Positions 36,501 to 48,500 of a stretch of 64,000 nt of DNA are shown here, piece by piece (position 1 is the stretch's first letter; the number at the start of each line of letters is the position of its first letter). The position numbers and the translations under genes are program-made. The DNA lies in the NCBI RefSeq assembly GCF_000208865.1, contig NC_018393.1, forward strand, positions 1,178,001 through 1,242,000. Direction: 5' to 3'. A model generated the notes under the pieces. It was given only the letters and a program-made list of their open reading frames with translations. It searched no databases and was not told the DNA's origin. This DNA is from Neospora caninum Liverpool. Lineage: Eukaryota; Apicomplexa; Conoidasida; Eucoccidiorida; Sarcocystidae.

Positions 36501-39500
36501 TAGATTCAGAACTGAAGGGCCTGACCTCTGTTGCTGTCGCTGCTGATAACGGCCCGCGAAGTGTTGTGGTGTCCGGTAGAAGGGCGGAAGTCGAACAAGT
36601 CCTATCATTCTTCAGTATGTCAGGAAAGGCTCGCTTCCTCAAGGTGTCGCACGCCTTCCACTCCCCGCTAATGGCAGGCGCTGTCGAGCCTGTCCGTCGC
36701 CTCTTTGAGGGCGTCGAGTTCTCGGAGCCGGCGATTCCGTTTTCATCCACAGTTCTTGGCCGCCGTACTGTCGGCGGCGAGTTGGGAAACGCGCTCTACT
36801 GGGCCGAGCAGATCACAAAACCTGTGCGTTTCCGAGAGGCGACACAGGCTGTGACGTCTGGAGACTTGTCCCATATTCGAGCATATGTTGAGGTTGGTCC
36901 AAGCCGCGTGCTCTCTGCCATGGGACGAGACTGCGTTTCGTTGGAAGGGGCCAAAGCACAAGAATGGATATGTATTGTGGATCCGAGGTCTGCTGCGAAT
37001 CCAGTGGAGGTCGTTGCAGCGCTGAAGGGAAGGTTTGTGGAGCATCGGCCCAAGGACGAGTCAGCACGGCACGTGTGGAATCACAGGTGAGCAGCAAGAC
37101 ACACCAGAGCAGAAGCCTGTCTGCAGATGAGAGCGGGCTCTCGCAAGTGTCCCAAGCCATGTAGTACCGTTGAGGAAAGACCCCTCGAGTTATGTAAAAT
37201 GTTATTTTTCTTTTCCTTGCGGTGCAGCGCCTTCCCGTGGACAGTCCCCAGACACCCTCTAATAGGCAAGGAGACGTTGACCGCTTCCACAACGGGAGGC
37301 GAAGAAGTGAGCAGATACAGTAGTAGGGTCCGGTTCGATGTTCTTGATGCGCTGAGAGACCATGTGATCCTTGGAGCACCGCTGATGCCGGGAGCTGCCT
37401 TCATTGATGCACTCCTGGCAGCAGGGCGGTTCGAGGATACGAGAACCCGCACACGACTCAATTCGTCTGCAGTGATAAACCTTAGCGAAGTCAACATTTT
37501 CAGTCCCCTTCTCCTGCCCGAGTCCCAGCCTGGTGGCGTAGGGTCCGGGGAGGAAGGCTTCCATGCGAGCTCGCTGGAACTGTTAGTGGAGATGAAGCCG
37601 GAAGGTGGAGACCGTCTAGCAGTAGTAAAGAGCAGACGGGTCGGAGAAACTCTCGCCGATGCCAGCGACGAGTACGAACAGTCCCACTGCCGAGGTAGAT
37701 TGACGGTGTCCGCCGAGAATCCGCAACTCCCAGAGAGTGCTGGAGGTAAACTAACAGATCTGCAGCGACGCTTTTACAGCGAAACCGCCGTTGACGTCTC
37801 TCAGCTTTACAAGACATTCGCGGAGCTAGGCTGGCAATATGGGAAATTGTTCCGGCCCATTGCTCAGCTCTTTAAGACGGACACCGAAGCTCTCGCAGAA
37901 CTGCGTCTACCGAGGGCCTTGCTGCCCTGCGAGGAGGGTTTTGTCATTCATCCTGCCATCCTGGATGGCCTGTTCCAGGTTGCTGGTTCTCTTTTGTTGA
38001 CTGCCGACGAAGCGCCCGCGGGTTCAGTTTACGTCCCAGTGGGTGTTGACCAGCTTGCGTTCATTCCCTCGCCATCCGCACGGGATGTCGTATGGGGCCG
38101 GGTAACGTTTGCGGAAGCAGATGAAGAAGCGAAACGCAGGCACGAGAGAGTGGTGAACTGCACACTTTATGATGAGGAAGGCCGCGTCATGTTGTTTGTG
38201 ACCGCGTTGCGATCGAGGCTTCTCCGCACCGAAGTGCTCCTTTCTGGAACGGGCATGGGCACCGAGTCAAACAAGCTATGGAGCGTAGAATGGAGAACCA
38301 GTGACGAGCCTGTGACAACTCAGGATGCAGCGCCAGTTGACCATTCTCCAAACTGGCTCATTACAGGAGTACATCCATCTTTGAAAGCCCATCTGCAAGA
38401 GTTTTTCTTAGGAACGATGCCACGCGCAAAGGTAGTCTATTGTGAGCCTCTGGTAGTTGCCACGGACGTTCAAAGCCTTCTTCAGCAGGAGGCCTGGACC
38501 GGCATCATCCACCTAGGGGGGGTCACGAAAGGATTTTCCGAGCTGGAATGCCTCTCTGATGTTCTGGTCTTGCTCCAAGCAGTCATAGGCTGGCAAGCCA
38601 CAGATGGCGCTCCACGTACACTGCCTGCAATGTTCTTGGTCACGCGTGGAGCATGCTGGGAGGAGACAGCAAAAGACTGCTCTCCTCGTGCTCCGACCCC
38701 TGTCCACACTGGGATGCGGGGCCTCTTCCGAACGGCAAAGGCGGAACTTGAGGCACTGTGGAATCGCTTTGTGCCGTTGCACTACATTGATGTCGAACCG
38801 TCCTCAGACGCATTGACAGTTACTACTGACGAGTTACGTCAGGTCTTCTCTGTTATTCAGCACCTTGGCACGAAGGCCCAGTCGATCCAGGACCAGCTTG
38901 CGAAAGAACCGTCGAACACAATCTTCTATGAAAGCGAAACGCTCTTGCGAGGCGGCGAACTGTTCCTCCCGCGTCTGGTTCCGTCTTCAACTGAGCAATG
39001 CGGAGAAGGCAATGCGTTGGCCGAGTCGCTGGCGGGTACTGTCGTTATCACTGGTGGGTTGGGAGGAATCGGACTCGTTGTTGCCAAGTGGCTGTCAGAT
39101 CAAGGAGCACGGGCAATCGTCTTGGTGTCACGGGCCGGAACTCCCAGTGCGGCGGTGCAGCAGAGTGAAGATTGGCAGTCGCTCCAGAGTCGGCAACACA
39201 AGACTCACATTGTCACAGCAAGATGCGACGTGGGAGACCTGGAACAGGTGAAGCTGCTTTTCCGAAATCTGAGGGACGGGCATTACGTCTGTCGCACCAC
39301 GGGACGAGTAGTGGAACTCCCTCCTGTTCGCGGCATCTTTCACGCAGCTGGTGTGTTGAAGGATTGCCCCATTCTAAAGCAGGATAGTGATACGCTGGCG
39401 TCCGTATTTAGGCCGAAGTCTCAAGGAGCGTGGAACATACACTATGCACTCGAAGAGCTGCAGATGAACGAAGACGTTAAAGTGTTTCTGATGTTCTCCT

Positions 39501-42500
39501 CTATTGCTAGTCTCGTCGGAAATCCCAGTCAAGCCAACTACGCAGCGGCTAACTCGAGCCTCGACGCACTCATTTCGCACCGCCGCAGCAGGGGTTTAGC
39601 CGGACACAGCATACAGTGGGGTCCATGGATTGAACAGGGGATGGCAGCAGGTCTCGGCGACCGCTTGGAGCGTGCGGGATTCCGGGGCATATCGAACAGA
39701 GTAGGCGTTGAAGTCGTTGGGGCTGTGGTATCTCAAGGAAACACTGGCGACGCCGTGGTCGCGTGTCAGCAGTTTATCTGGCCACGATTTGCGATGCGTT
39801 ATCGCGGGTGTGTTCCTGCTATCTTCGAGGAGCAGACCAGGTCGGTCACCCTGCGGAGGAGGGACGAAAGAGGCAGCAAGCAAACAACTGGACCGGAGGC
39901 GCGCCAGGGTGGTACCTTCGCCAGCATGGCGCCAGACGAGCTGAAGGCGTTTGTCCAAGCAACTGTGTCTGGTGCCGCCAAGCAAGTTTTGGGAAGTGCG
40001 GACGAGCCGCCGACAGATGCGCCGCTGCAAGATATGGGAATTGATTCGCTTGGTGCAGTAGAATTCCGTAACAATCTCCAAGATTCTTTGGGTGTGAAGC
40101 TGCCGGCAACCATCCTTTTTGATCACCCAACAATAGAGGCGCTTGCAACGTTCCTGGGCTCGCTTCTTCATTCCGAGGAAGGTCGCGAGACCAGAAGCGT
40201 GAATAGTGCAAAGATGCTGTCACCTCTGTTAGACGAAAAGGACAGTGTCAGCATCGCGGTGGTGGGCATGGCTTGCAGGCTTCCCGGTTCTGTCAATGAC
40301 CTGGAGTCCTTCGGGGAAATGCTACTCACGTTCAAGGATTGCATTCAAGAAATTCCTCCATCACGTTTCAGTATAGATGAAGTCTACGATCCCGATCCAG
40401 ATGCCAAAGGCAAGATCTACGTCCGAGAGGGAGGCTTCATTGACGGCGCGGAACTCTTTGACAACAGATTCTTTGGCATCTCCGATGCCGAAGCCAGAGA
40501 AATGGACCCGCGACAGCGAATTTCTCTGGAGGTTTCTTATGAAGCATTTGTTGATGCTGGATATTCTCGGGAGGAGTTGCTAGGTTCGCCCGTTGGGGTT
40601 TTCGTCGGAGCGATGAACCACGATAAGCTGTACGATGACTTGCGTCAGCTTACCAGCTACAGTGGCACATCGACCGCCCTAGCCATTCTCTCAAATCGCC
40701 TCTCGTACACGTTCGGTCTAACGGGACCGAGCGTAACCATAGATACTGCGTGCTCGTCTTCGCTTGTAGCTGCGGAGTATGCGGCGCTAGGCATTGCGGG
40801 CGGAAAGTTCGACCGAGCAGTTGTTCATGGCATCAACGTGATTCCGAAGGTAGAAGGATACATTCTGTGCTGCCGGGCACGAATGCTAAGCGCTTCCGGG
40901 CGCTGTCGCACATTCGACGCAACGGCTGACGGGTACGCCAGAGCTGAGGCTTCAGCCTGCATAGTAATCGAGCACGAAGAGAAGACCTCAGGACGCACAC
41001 ACGCACGACTTCTCGCAGTGGCAACAAACCATGTTGGGCGCAGCGCTAGCATTACATCCCCTAACGGGCCTGCACAACAGGCAGTCATCCGCGCAGCCCT
41101 CCGCAGCGCAAATGTTAAATCGCCTCGATCCGTTGCGGTAGTGGAGACACACGGGACGGGAACGTCTCTCGGGGACCCCATCGAGATCGGGGCTCTCCAA
41201 GCAGTGTATGGGCAGGGGACAAGTGCTGACACACCTCTTGTTCTGGGAGCTCTCAAGTCGCGCATTGGTCACACAGAAGGGGCTGCAGGAATTGCTGGCT
41301 TCATCAAGCTTATCTGTTCACTTAGACACAGGATAGCCCCGCCAAATCTGCACCTCAAGCAATTCAACCCCCACATCGACATCTCGACGGCAGATTCCTC
41401 AAGGCCATTCCTGCTACCTACGAAGCCGTACCCCCTAGATACTCTGATGGTTGGACAGAAGAACGATCCACTTCTTGGAGCCGTAAGTTCATTTGGGTTT
41501 GGAGGTTCCAATGCGCATGCAATCGTAGAGGTCCCTCCCATCCAAGGCCCCGCAGGTCCGGAAATAGCCGAAGCCGGACTCAGACGTGCGCAGGCGGCTG
41601 CTGACGAGCCACACCAGCCAATGGTATGGCTTTTCACAGGCCAGGGGTCTCAGTATGTGAACATGGCGAAGGCCCTCTACGAGGCGGAGGATAGCTTCCG
41701 AGAGACAGTGGAAGAATGCTCCGCATACCTAGCAGCAGAGAATCTGATGCCAGAAGGAGGCCCGTCGAGCCTGGAGGAGATAATCTATCCGAGGCAGGAC
41801 GAAGATGCTGAGGAGGCAGAGCGTCTGCTGATGCAAACCCAGTACTCGCAAGTGGCCATTTTCGTTGTTGAGTTGGCGCTCACTCGGGTTTTGAAAGAAA
41901 GAGGCCTGCGTCCAGCAGCCGTTTTGGGTCACAGCCTTGGCGAATACGCCGCTGCAGTCACAGCAGGAGTATTTTCGTGGCGCGATGCGCTCCGAGTTGT
42001 CGCCGCCAGAGCACGCATAATGTCTGAACAGGAGCCACAGGACGGTGTCATGGCCGCATGTCGGCTGTCGGCCGCTGAGGTCCAAGCGGCGTTAGATTCA
42101 GAACTGAAGGGCCTGACCTCTGTTGCTGTCGCTGCTGATAACGGCCCGCGAAGTGTTGTGGTGTCCGGTAGAAGGGCGGAAGTCGAACAAGTCCTATCAT
42201 TCTTCAGTATGTCAGGAAAGGCTCGCTTCCTCAAGGTGTCGCACGCCTTCCACTCCCCGCTAATGGCAGGCGCTGTCGAGCCTGTCCGTCGCCTCTTTGA
42301 GGGCGTCGAGTTCTCGGAGCCGGCGATTCCGTTTTCATCCACAGTTCTTGGCCGCCTTACTGTCGGCGGCGAGTTGGGAAACGCGCTCTACTGGGCCGAG
42401 CAGATCACAAAACCTGTGCGTTTCCGAGAGGCGACACAGGCTGTGACGTCTGGAGACTTGTCCCATATTCGAGCATATGTTGAGGTTGGTCCAAGCCGCG

Positions 42501-45500
42501 TGCTCTCTGCCATGGGACGAGACTGCGTTTCGTTGGAAGGGGCCAAAGCACAAGAATGGATATGTATTGTGGATCCGAGGTCTGCTGCGAATCCAGTGGA
42601 GGTCGTTGCAGCGCTGAAGGGAAGGTTTGTGGAGCATCGGCCCAAGGACGAGTCAGCACGGCACGTGTGGAATCACAGGTGAGCAGCAAGACACACCAGA
42701 GCAGAAGCCTGTCTGCAGATGAGAGCGGGCTCTCGCAAGTGTCCCAAGCCATGTAGTACCGTTGAGGAAAGACCCCTCGAGTTATGTAAAATGTTATTTT
42801 TCTTTTCCTTGCGGTGCAGCGCCTTCCCGTGGACAGTCCCCAGACACCCTCTAATAGGCAAGGAGGCGTTGACCGCTTCCACAACGGGGGGCGAAGAAGT
42901 GAGCAGATACAGTAGTAGGGTCCGGTTCGATGTTCTTGATGCGCTGAGAGACCATGTGATCCTTGGAGCACCGCTGATGCCGGGAGCTGCCTTCATTGAT
43001 GCACTCCTGGCAGCAGGGCGGTTCGAGGATACGAGAACCCGCGCACGACTCAATTCGTCTGCAGTGATAAACCTTAGCGAAGTCAACATTTTCAGTCCCC
43101 TTCTCCTGCCCGAGTCCCAGCCTGGTGGCGTAGGGTCCGGGGAGGAAGGCTTCCATGCGAGCTCGCTGGAACTGTTAGTGGAGATGAAGCCGGAAGGTGG
43201 AGACCGTCTAGCAGTAGTAAAGAGCAGACGGGTCGGAGAAACTCTCGCCGATGCCAGCGACGAGTACGAACAGTCCCACTGCCGAGGTAGATTGACGGTA
43301 TCCGCCGGGAATCCGCAACTCCCAGAGAGTGCTGGAGGTAAACTAACAGATCTGCAGCGACGCTTTTACAGCGAAACCGCCGTTGACGTCTCTCAGCTTT
43401 ACAAGACATTCGCGGAGCTAGGCTGGCAATATGGGAAATTGTTCCGGCCCATTGCTCAGCTCTTTATGACGGACACCGAAGCTCTCGCAGAACTGCGTCT
43501 ACCGAGGGCCTTGCTGCCCTGCGAGGAGGGTTTTGTCATTCATCCTGCCATCCTGGATGGCCTGTTCCAGGTTGCTGGTTCTCTTTTGTTGACTGCCGAC
43601 GAAGCGCCCGCGGGTTCAGTTTACGTCCCAGTGGGTGTTGACCAGCTTGCGTTCATTCCCTCGCCATCCGCACGGGATGTCGTATGGGGCCGGGTAACGT
43701 TTGCGGAAGCAGATGAAGAAGCGAAACGCAGGCACGAGAGAGTGGTGAACTGCACACTTTATGATGAGGAAGGCCGCGTCATGTTGTTTGTGACCGCGTT
43801 GCGATCGAGGCTTCTCCGCACCGAAGTGCTCCTTTCTGGAACGGGCATGGGCACCGAGTCAAACAAGCTATGGAGCGTAGAATGGAGAACCAGTGACGAG
43901 CCTGTGACAACTCAGGATGCAGCGCCAGTTGACCATTCTCCAAACTGGCTCATTACAGGAGTACATCCATCTTTGAAAGCCCATCTGCAAGAGTTTTTCT
44001 TAAGAACGATGCCACGCGCAAAGGTAGTCTATTGTGAGCCTCTGGTAGTTGCCACGGACGTTCAAAGCCTTCTTCAGCAGGAGGCCTGGACCGGCATCAT
44101 CCACCTAGGGGGGGTCACGAAAGGATTTTCCGAGCTGGAATGCCTCTCTGATGTTCTGGCCTTGCTCCAAGCAGTCATAGGCTGGCAAGCCACAGATGGC
44201 GCTCCACGTACACTGCCTGCAATGTTCTTGGTCACGCGTGGAGCATGCTGGGAGGAGACAGCAAAAGACTGCTCTCCTCGTGCTCCGACCCCTGTCCACA
44301 CTGGGATGCGGGGCCTCTTCCGAACGGCAAAGGCGGAACTTGAGGCACTGTGGAATCGCTTTGTGCCGTTGCACTACATTGATGTCGAACCGTCCTCAGA
44401 CGCATTGACAGTTACTACTGACGAGTTACGTCAGGTCTTCTCTGTTATTCAGCACCTTGGCACGAAGGCCCAGTCGATCCAGGACCAGCTTGCGAAAGAA
44501 CCGTCGAACACAATCTTCTATGAAAGCGAAACGCTCTTGCGAGGCGGCGAACTGTTCCTCCCGCGTCTGGTTCCGTCTTCAACTGAGCAATGCGGAGAAG
44601 GCAATGCGTTGGCCGAGTCGCTGGCGGGTACTGTCGTTATCACTGGTGGGTTGGGAGGAATCGGACTCGTTGTTGCCAAGTGGCTGTCAGATCAAGGAGC
44701 ACGGGCAATCGTCTTGGTGTCACGGGCCGGAACTCCCAGTGCGGCGGTGCAGCAGAGTGAAGATTGGCAGTCGCTCCAGAGTCGGCAACACAAGACTCAC
44801 ATTGTCACAGCAAGATGCGACGTGGGAGACCTGGAACAGGTGAAGCTGCTTTTCCGAAATCTGAGGGACGGGCATTACGTCTGTCGCACCACGGGACGAG
44901 TAGTGGAACTCCCTCCTGTTCGCGGCATCTTTCACGCAGCTGGTGTGTTGAAGGATTGCCCCATTCTAAAGCAGGATAGTGATACGCTGGCGTCCGTATT
45001 TAGGCCGAAGTCTCAAGGAGCGTGGAACATACACTATGCACTCGAAGAGCTGCAGATGAACGAAGACGTTAAAGTGTTTCTGATGTTCTCCTCTATTGCT
45101 AGTCTCGTCGGAAATCCCGGTCAAGCCAACTACGCAGCGGCTAACTCGAGCCTCGACGCACTCATTTCGCACCGCCGCAGCAGGGGTTTAGCCGGACACA
45201 GCATACAGTGGGGTCCATGGATTGAACAGGGGATGGCAGCAGGTCTCGGCGACCGCTTGGAGCGTGCGGGATTCCGGGGCATATCGAACAGAGTAGGCGT
45301 TGAAGTCGTTGGGGCTGTGGTATCTCAAGGAAACACTGGCGACGCCGTGGTCGCGTGTCAGCAGTTTATCTGGCCACGATTTGCGATGCGTTATCGCGGG
45401 TGTGTTCCTGCTATCTTCGAGGAGCAGATCAGGTCGGTCACCCTGCGGAGGAGGGACGAAAGAGGCAGCAAGCAAACAACTGGACCGGAGGCGCGCCAGG

Positions 45501-48500
45501 GTGGTACCTTCGCCAGCATGGCGCCAGACGAGCTGAAGGCGTTTGTCCAAGCAACTGTGTCTGGTGCCGCCAAGCAAGTTTTGGGAAGTGCGGATGAGCT
45601 GCCGACAGATGCGCCGCTGCAGTCCCTGGGAATAGATTCTTTAGGAGCAGTTGAATTCCGTAACGCGGTACAGGACGTATTCAACATACGTTTATCAGCG
45701 ACGCTTCTCTTCGATTATCCGTCGATTCAGGCGGTTTCGGACCACCTTCTGAATGTGATTGGAGCAAATTCAGGCATCGACAATTCTCCCAGTCCCGTTG
45801 GGCATCTCTCCTCCACTGCAATACTGCAGGAGGGCGGCTTCAACATCGCCGTGGTAGGCATCGCTTGCAGGCTTCCTGGTTCTGTCAGTGACCTGGCGGC
45901 CTTCGGGGAAATGCTACTCACGTTCAAGGATTGCATTCAAGAAATTCCTCCATCGCGTTTCAGTATAGATGAAGTCTACGATCCCGATCCAGATGCCAAA
46001 GGCAAGATCTACGTCCGAGAGGGAGGCTTCATTGACGGCGCGGAACTCTTTGACAACAGATTCTTTGGCATCTCCGATGCCGAAGCCCAGGAAATGGACC
46101 CACGGCAGCGAATTTCTCTGGAGGTTTCTTATGAAGCATTTGTTGATGCTGGATATTCTCGGGAGGAGTTGCTAGGTTCGCCCGTTGGGGTTTTCGTCGG
46201 AGCTATGAATCACGACAAGCTCCATAACTCTATGTTGTATGCAAACAGTCTAACAGCCACAGGTGCTGCTGTTTCTATTCTTGCGAACAGGTTGTCGTAC
46301 ACGTATGGCCTCACCTCGTCAAGCTTAACTGTCGATACCGCCTGTTCGTCGTCGCTTGTGGCCACTGATATCGCCAACAAGGATCTCGTACTGGGCGTGT
46401 GCGAGCGTGCCCTCGTTGTGGGCACAAACGTTATAAGCACACCACAGCACTTCTTGGATACATCACGTTCGAGAATGCTCAGTCGCGACTGTCGCTGCAA
46501 GACATTCGACGCCTCCGCAAACGGGTACGTACGCGCGGAGGGATGTTGCGCTCTTATTCTACAACGCGTCAGCGGGCTGCCACACCCCAGACCCATTTAC
46601 GCCTTCCTCGCCGGCACGGCCAGCAACCATGTCGGAAGGAGCGCCAGCCTCACCGCACCCAACGGGCCTGCGCAACAGGCAGTCGTCCGCGCAGCCCTCC
46701 GCAGCGCAAATGTTAAATCGCCTCGATCCGTTGCAGTAGTGGAGACACACGGGACGGGAACGTCTCTCGGGGACCCCATCGAGATCGGGGCTCTCCAAGC
46801 AGTGTATGGGCAGGGGACAAGTGCTGACACACCTCTTGTTCTGGGAGCTCTCAAGTCGCGCATTGGTCACACAGAAGGGGCTGCAGGAATTGCTGGCTTC
46901 ATCAAGCTTATCTGTTCACTTAGACACAGGATAGCCCCGCCAAATCTGCACCTCAAGCAATTCAACCCCCACATCGACATCTCGACGGCAGATTCCTCAA
47001 GGCCATTCCTGCTACCTACGAAGCCGTACCCCCTAGATACTCTGATGGTTGGACAGAAGAACGATCCACTTCTTGGAGCCGTAAGTTCATTTGGGTTTGG
47101 AGGTTCCAATGCGCATGCAATCGTAGAGGTCCCTCCCATCCAAGGCCCCGCAGGTCCGGAAATAGCCGAAGCCGGACTCAGACGTGCGCAGGCGGCTGCT
47201 GACGAGCCACACCAGCCAATGGTATGGCTTTTCACAGGCCAGGGGTCTCAGTATGTGAACATGGCGAAGGCCCTCTACGAGGCGGAGGATAGCTTCCGAG
47301 AGACAGTGGAAGAATGCTCCGCATACCTAGCAGCAGAGAATCTGATGCCAGAAGGAGGCCCGTCGAGCCTGGAGGAGATAATCTATCCGAGGCAGGACGA
47401 AGATGCTGAGGAGGCAGAGCGTCTGCTGATGCAAACCCAGTACTCGCAAGTGGCCATTTTCGTTGTTGAGTTGGCGCTCACTCGGGTTTTGAAAGAAAGA
47501 GGCCTGCGTCCAGCAGCCGTTTTGGGTCACAGCCTTGGCGAATACGCCGCTGCAGTCACAGCAGGAGTATTTTCGTGGCGCGATGCGCTCCGAGTTGTCG
47601 CCGCCAGAGCACGCATAATGTCTGAACAGGAGCCACAGGACGGTGTCATGGCCGCATGTCGGCTGTCGGCCGCTGAGGTCCAAGCGGCGTTAGATTCAGA
47701 ACTGAAGGGCCTGACCTCTGTTGCTGTCGCTGCTGATAACGGCCCGCGAAGTGTTGTGGTGTCCGGTAGAAGGGCGGAAGTCGAACAAGTCCTATCATTC
47801 TTCAGTATGTCAGGAAAGGCTCGCTTCCTCAAGGTGTCGCACGCCTTCCACTCCCCGCTAATGGCAGGCGCTGTCGAGCCTGTCCGTCGCCTCTTTGAGG
47901 GCGTCGAGTTCTCGGAGCCGGCGATTCCGTTTTCATCCACAGTTCTTGGCCGCCGTACTGTCGGCGGCGAGTTGGGAAACGCGCTCTACTGGGCCGAGCA
48001 GATCACAAAACCTGTGCGTTTCCGAGAGGCGACACAGGCTGTGACGTCTGGAGACTTGTCCCATATTCGAGCATATGTTGAGGTTGGTCCAAGCCGCGTG
48101 CTCTCTGCCATGGGACGAGACTGCGTTTCGTTGGAAGGGGCCAAAGCACAAGAATGGATATGTATTGTGGATCCGAGGTCTGCTGCGAATCCAGTGGAGG
48201 TCGTTGCAGCGCTGAAGGGAAGGTTTGTGGAGCATCGGCCCAAGGACGAGTCAGCACGGCACGTGTGGAATCACAGGTGAGCAGCAAGACACACCAGAGC
48301 AGAAGCCTGTCTGCAGATGAGAGCGGGCTCTCGCAAGTGTCCCAAGCCATGTAGTACCGTTGAGGAAAGACCCCTCGAGTTATGTAAAATGTTATTTTTC
48401 TTTTCCTTGCGGTGCAGCGCCTTCCCGTGGACAGTCCCCAGACACCCTCTAATAGGCAAGGAGGCGTTGACCGCTTCCACAACGGGGGGCGAAGAAGTGA

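Larger units (their letters stand above)
37087..48276 (+). repeat. Two tandem ~5.59-kb PKS units
   Basis: Units 37087-42678 and 42679-48276 (5592 and 5598 bp), each made of an intron plus one exon encoding DH-KR-ACP-KS-AT. A third unit starts at 48277 and is cut by the gap. Introns 37087-37227, 42679-42819 and 48277-48417 are 141 bp each and read the same base for base. Confidence 0.9.

Noticed and set aside
42719..42820. In-frame ATG upstream of the DH domain, also at 37127 and 48317, as separate gene starts
   Set aside because: These lie inside the identical introns. The splice junction at WNHR joins AT to DH in phase, so one continuous PKS is more likely than a set of single-unit genes.
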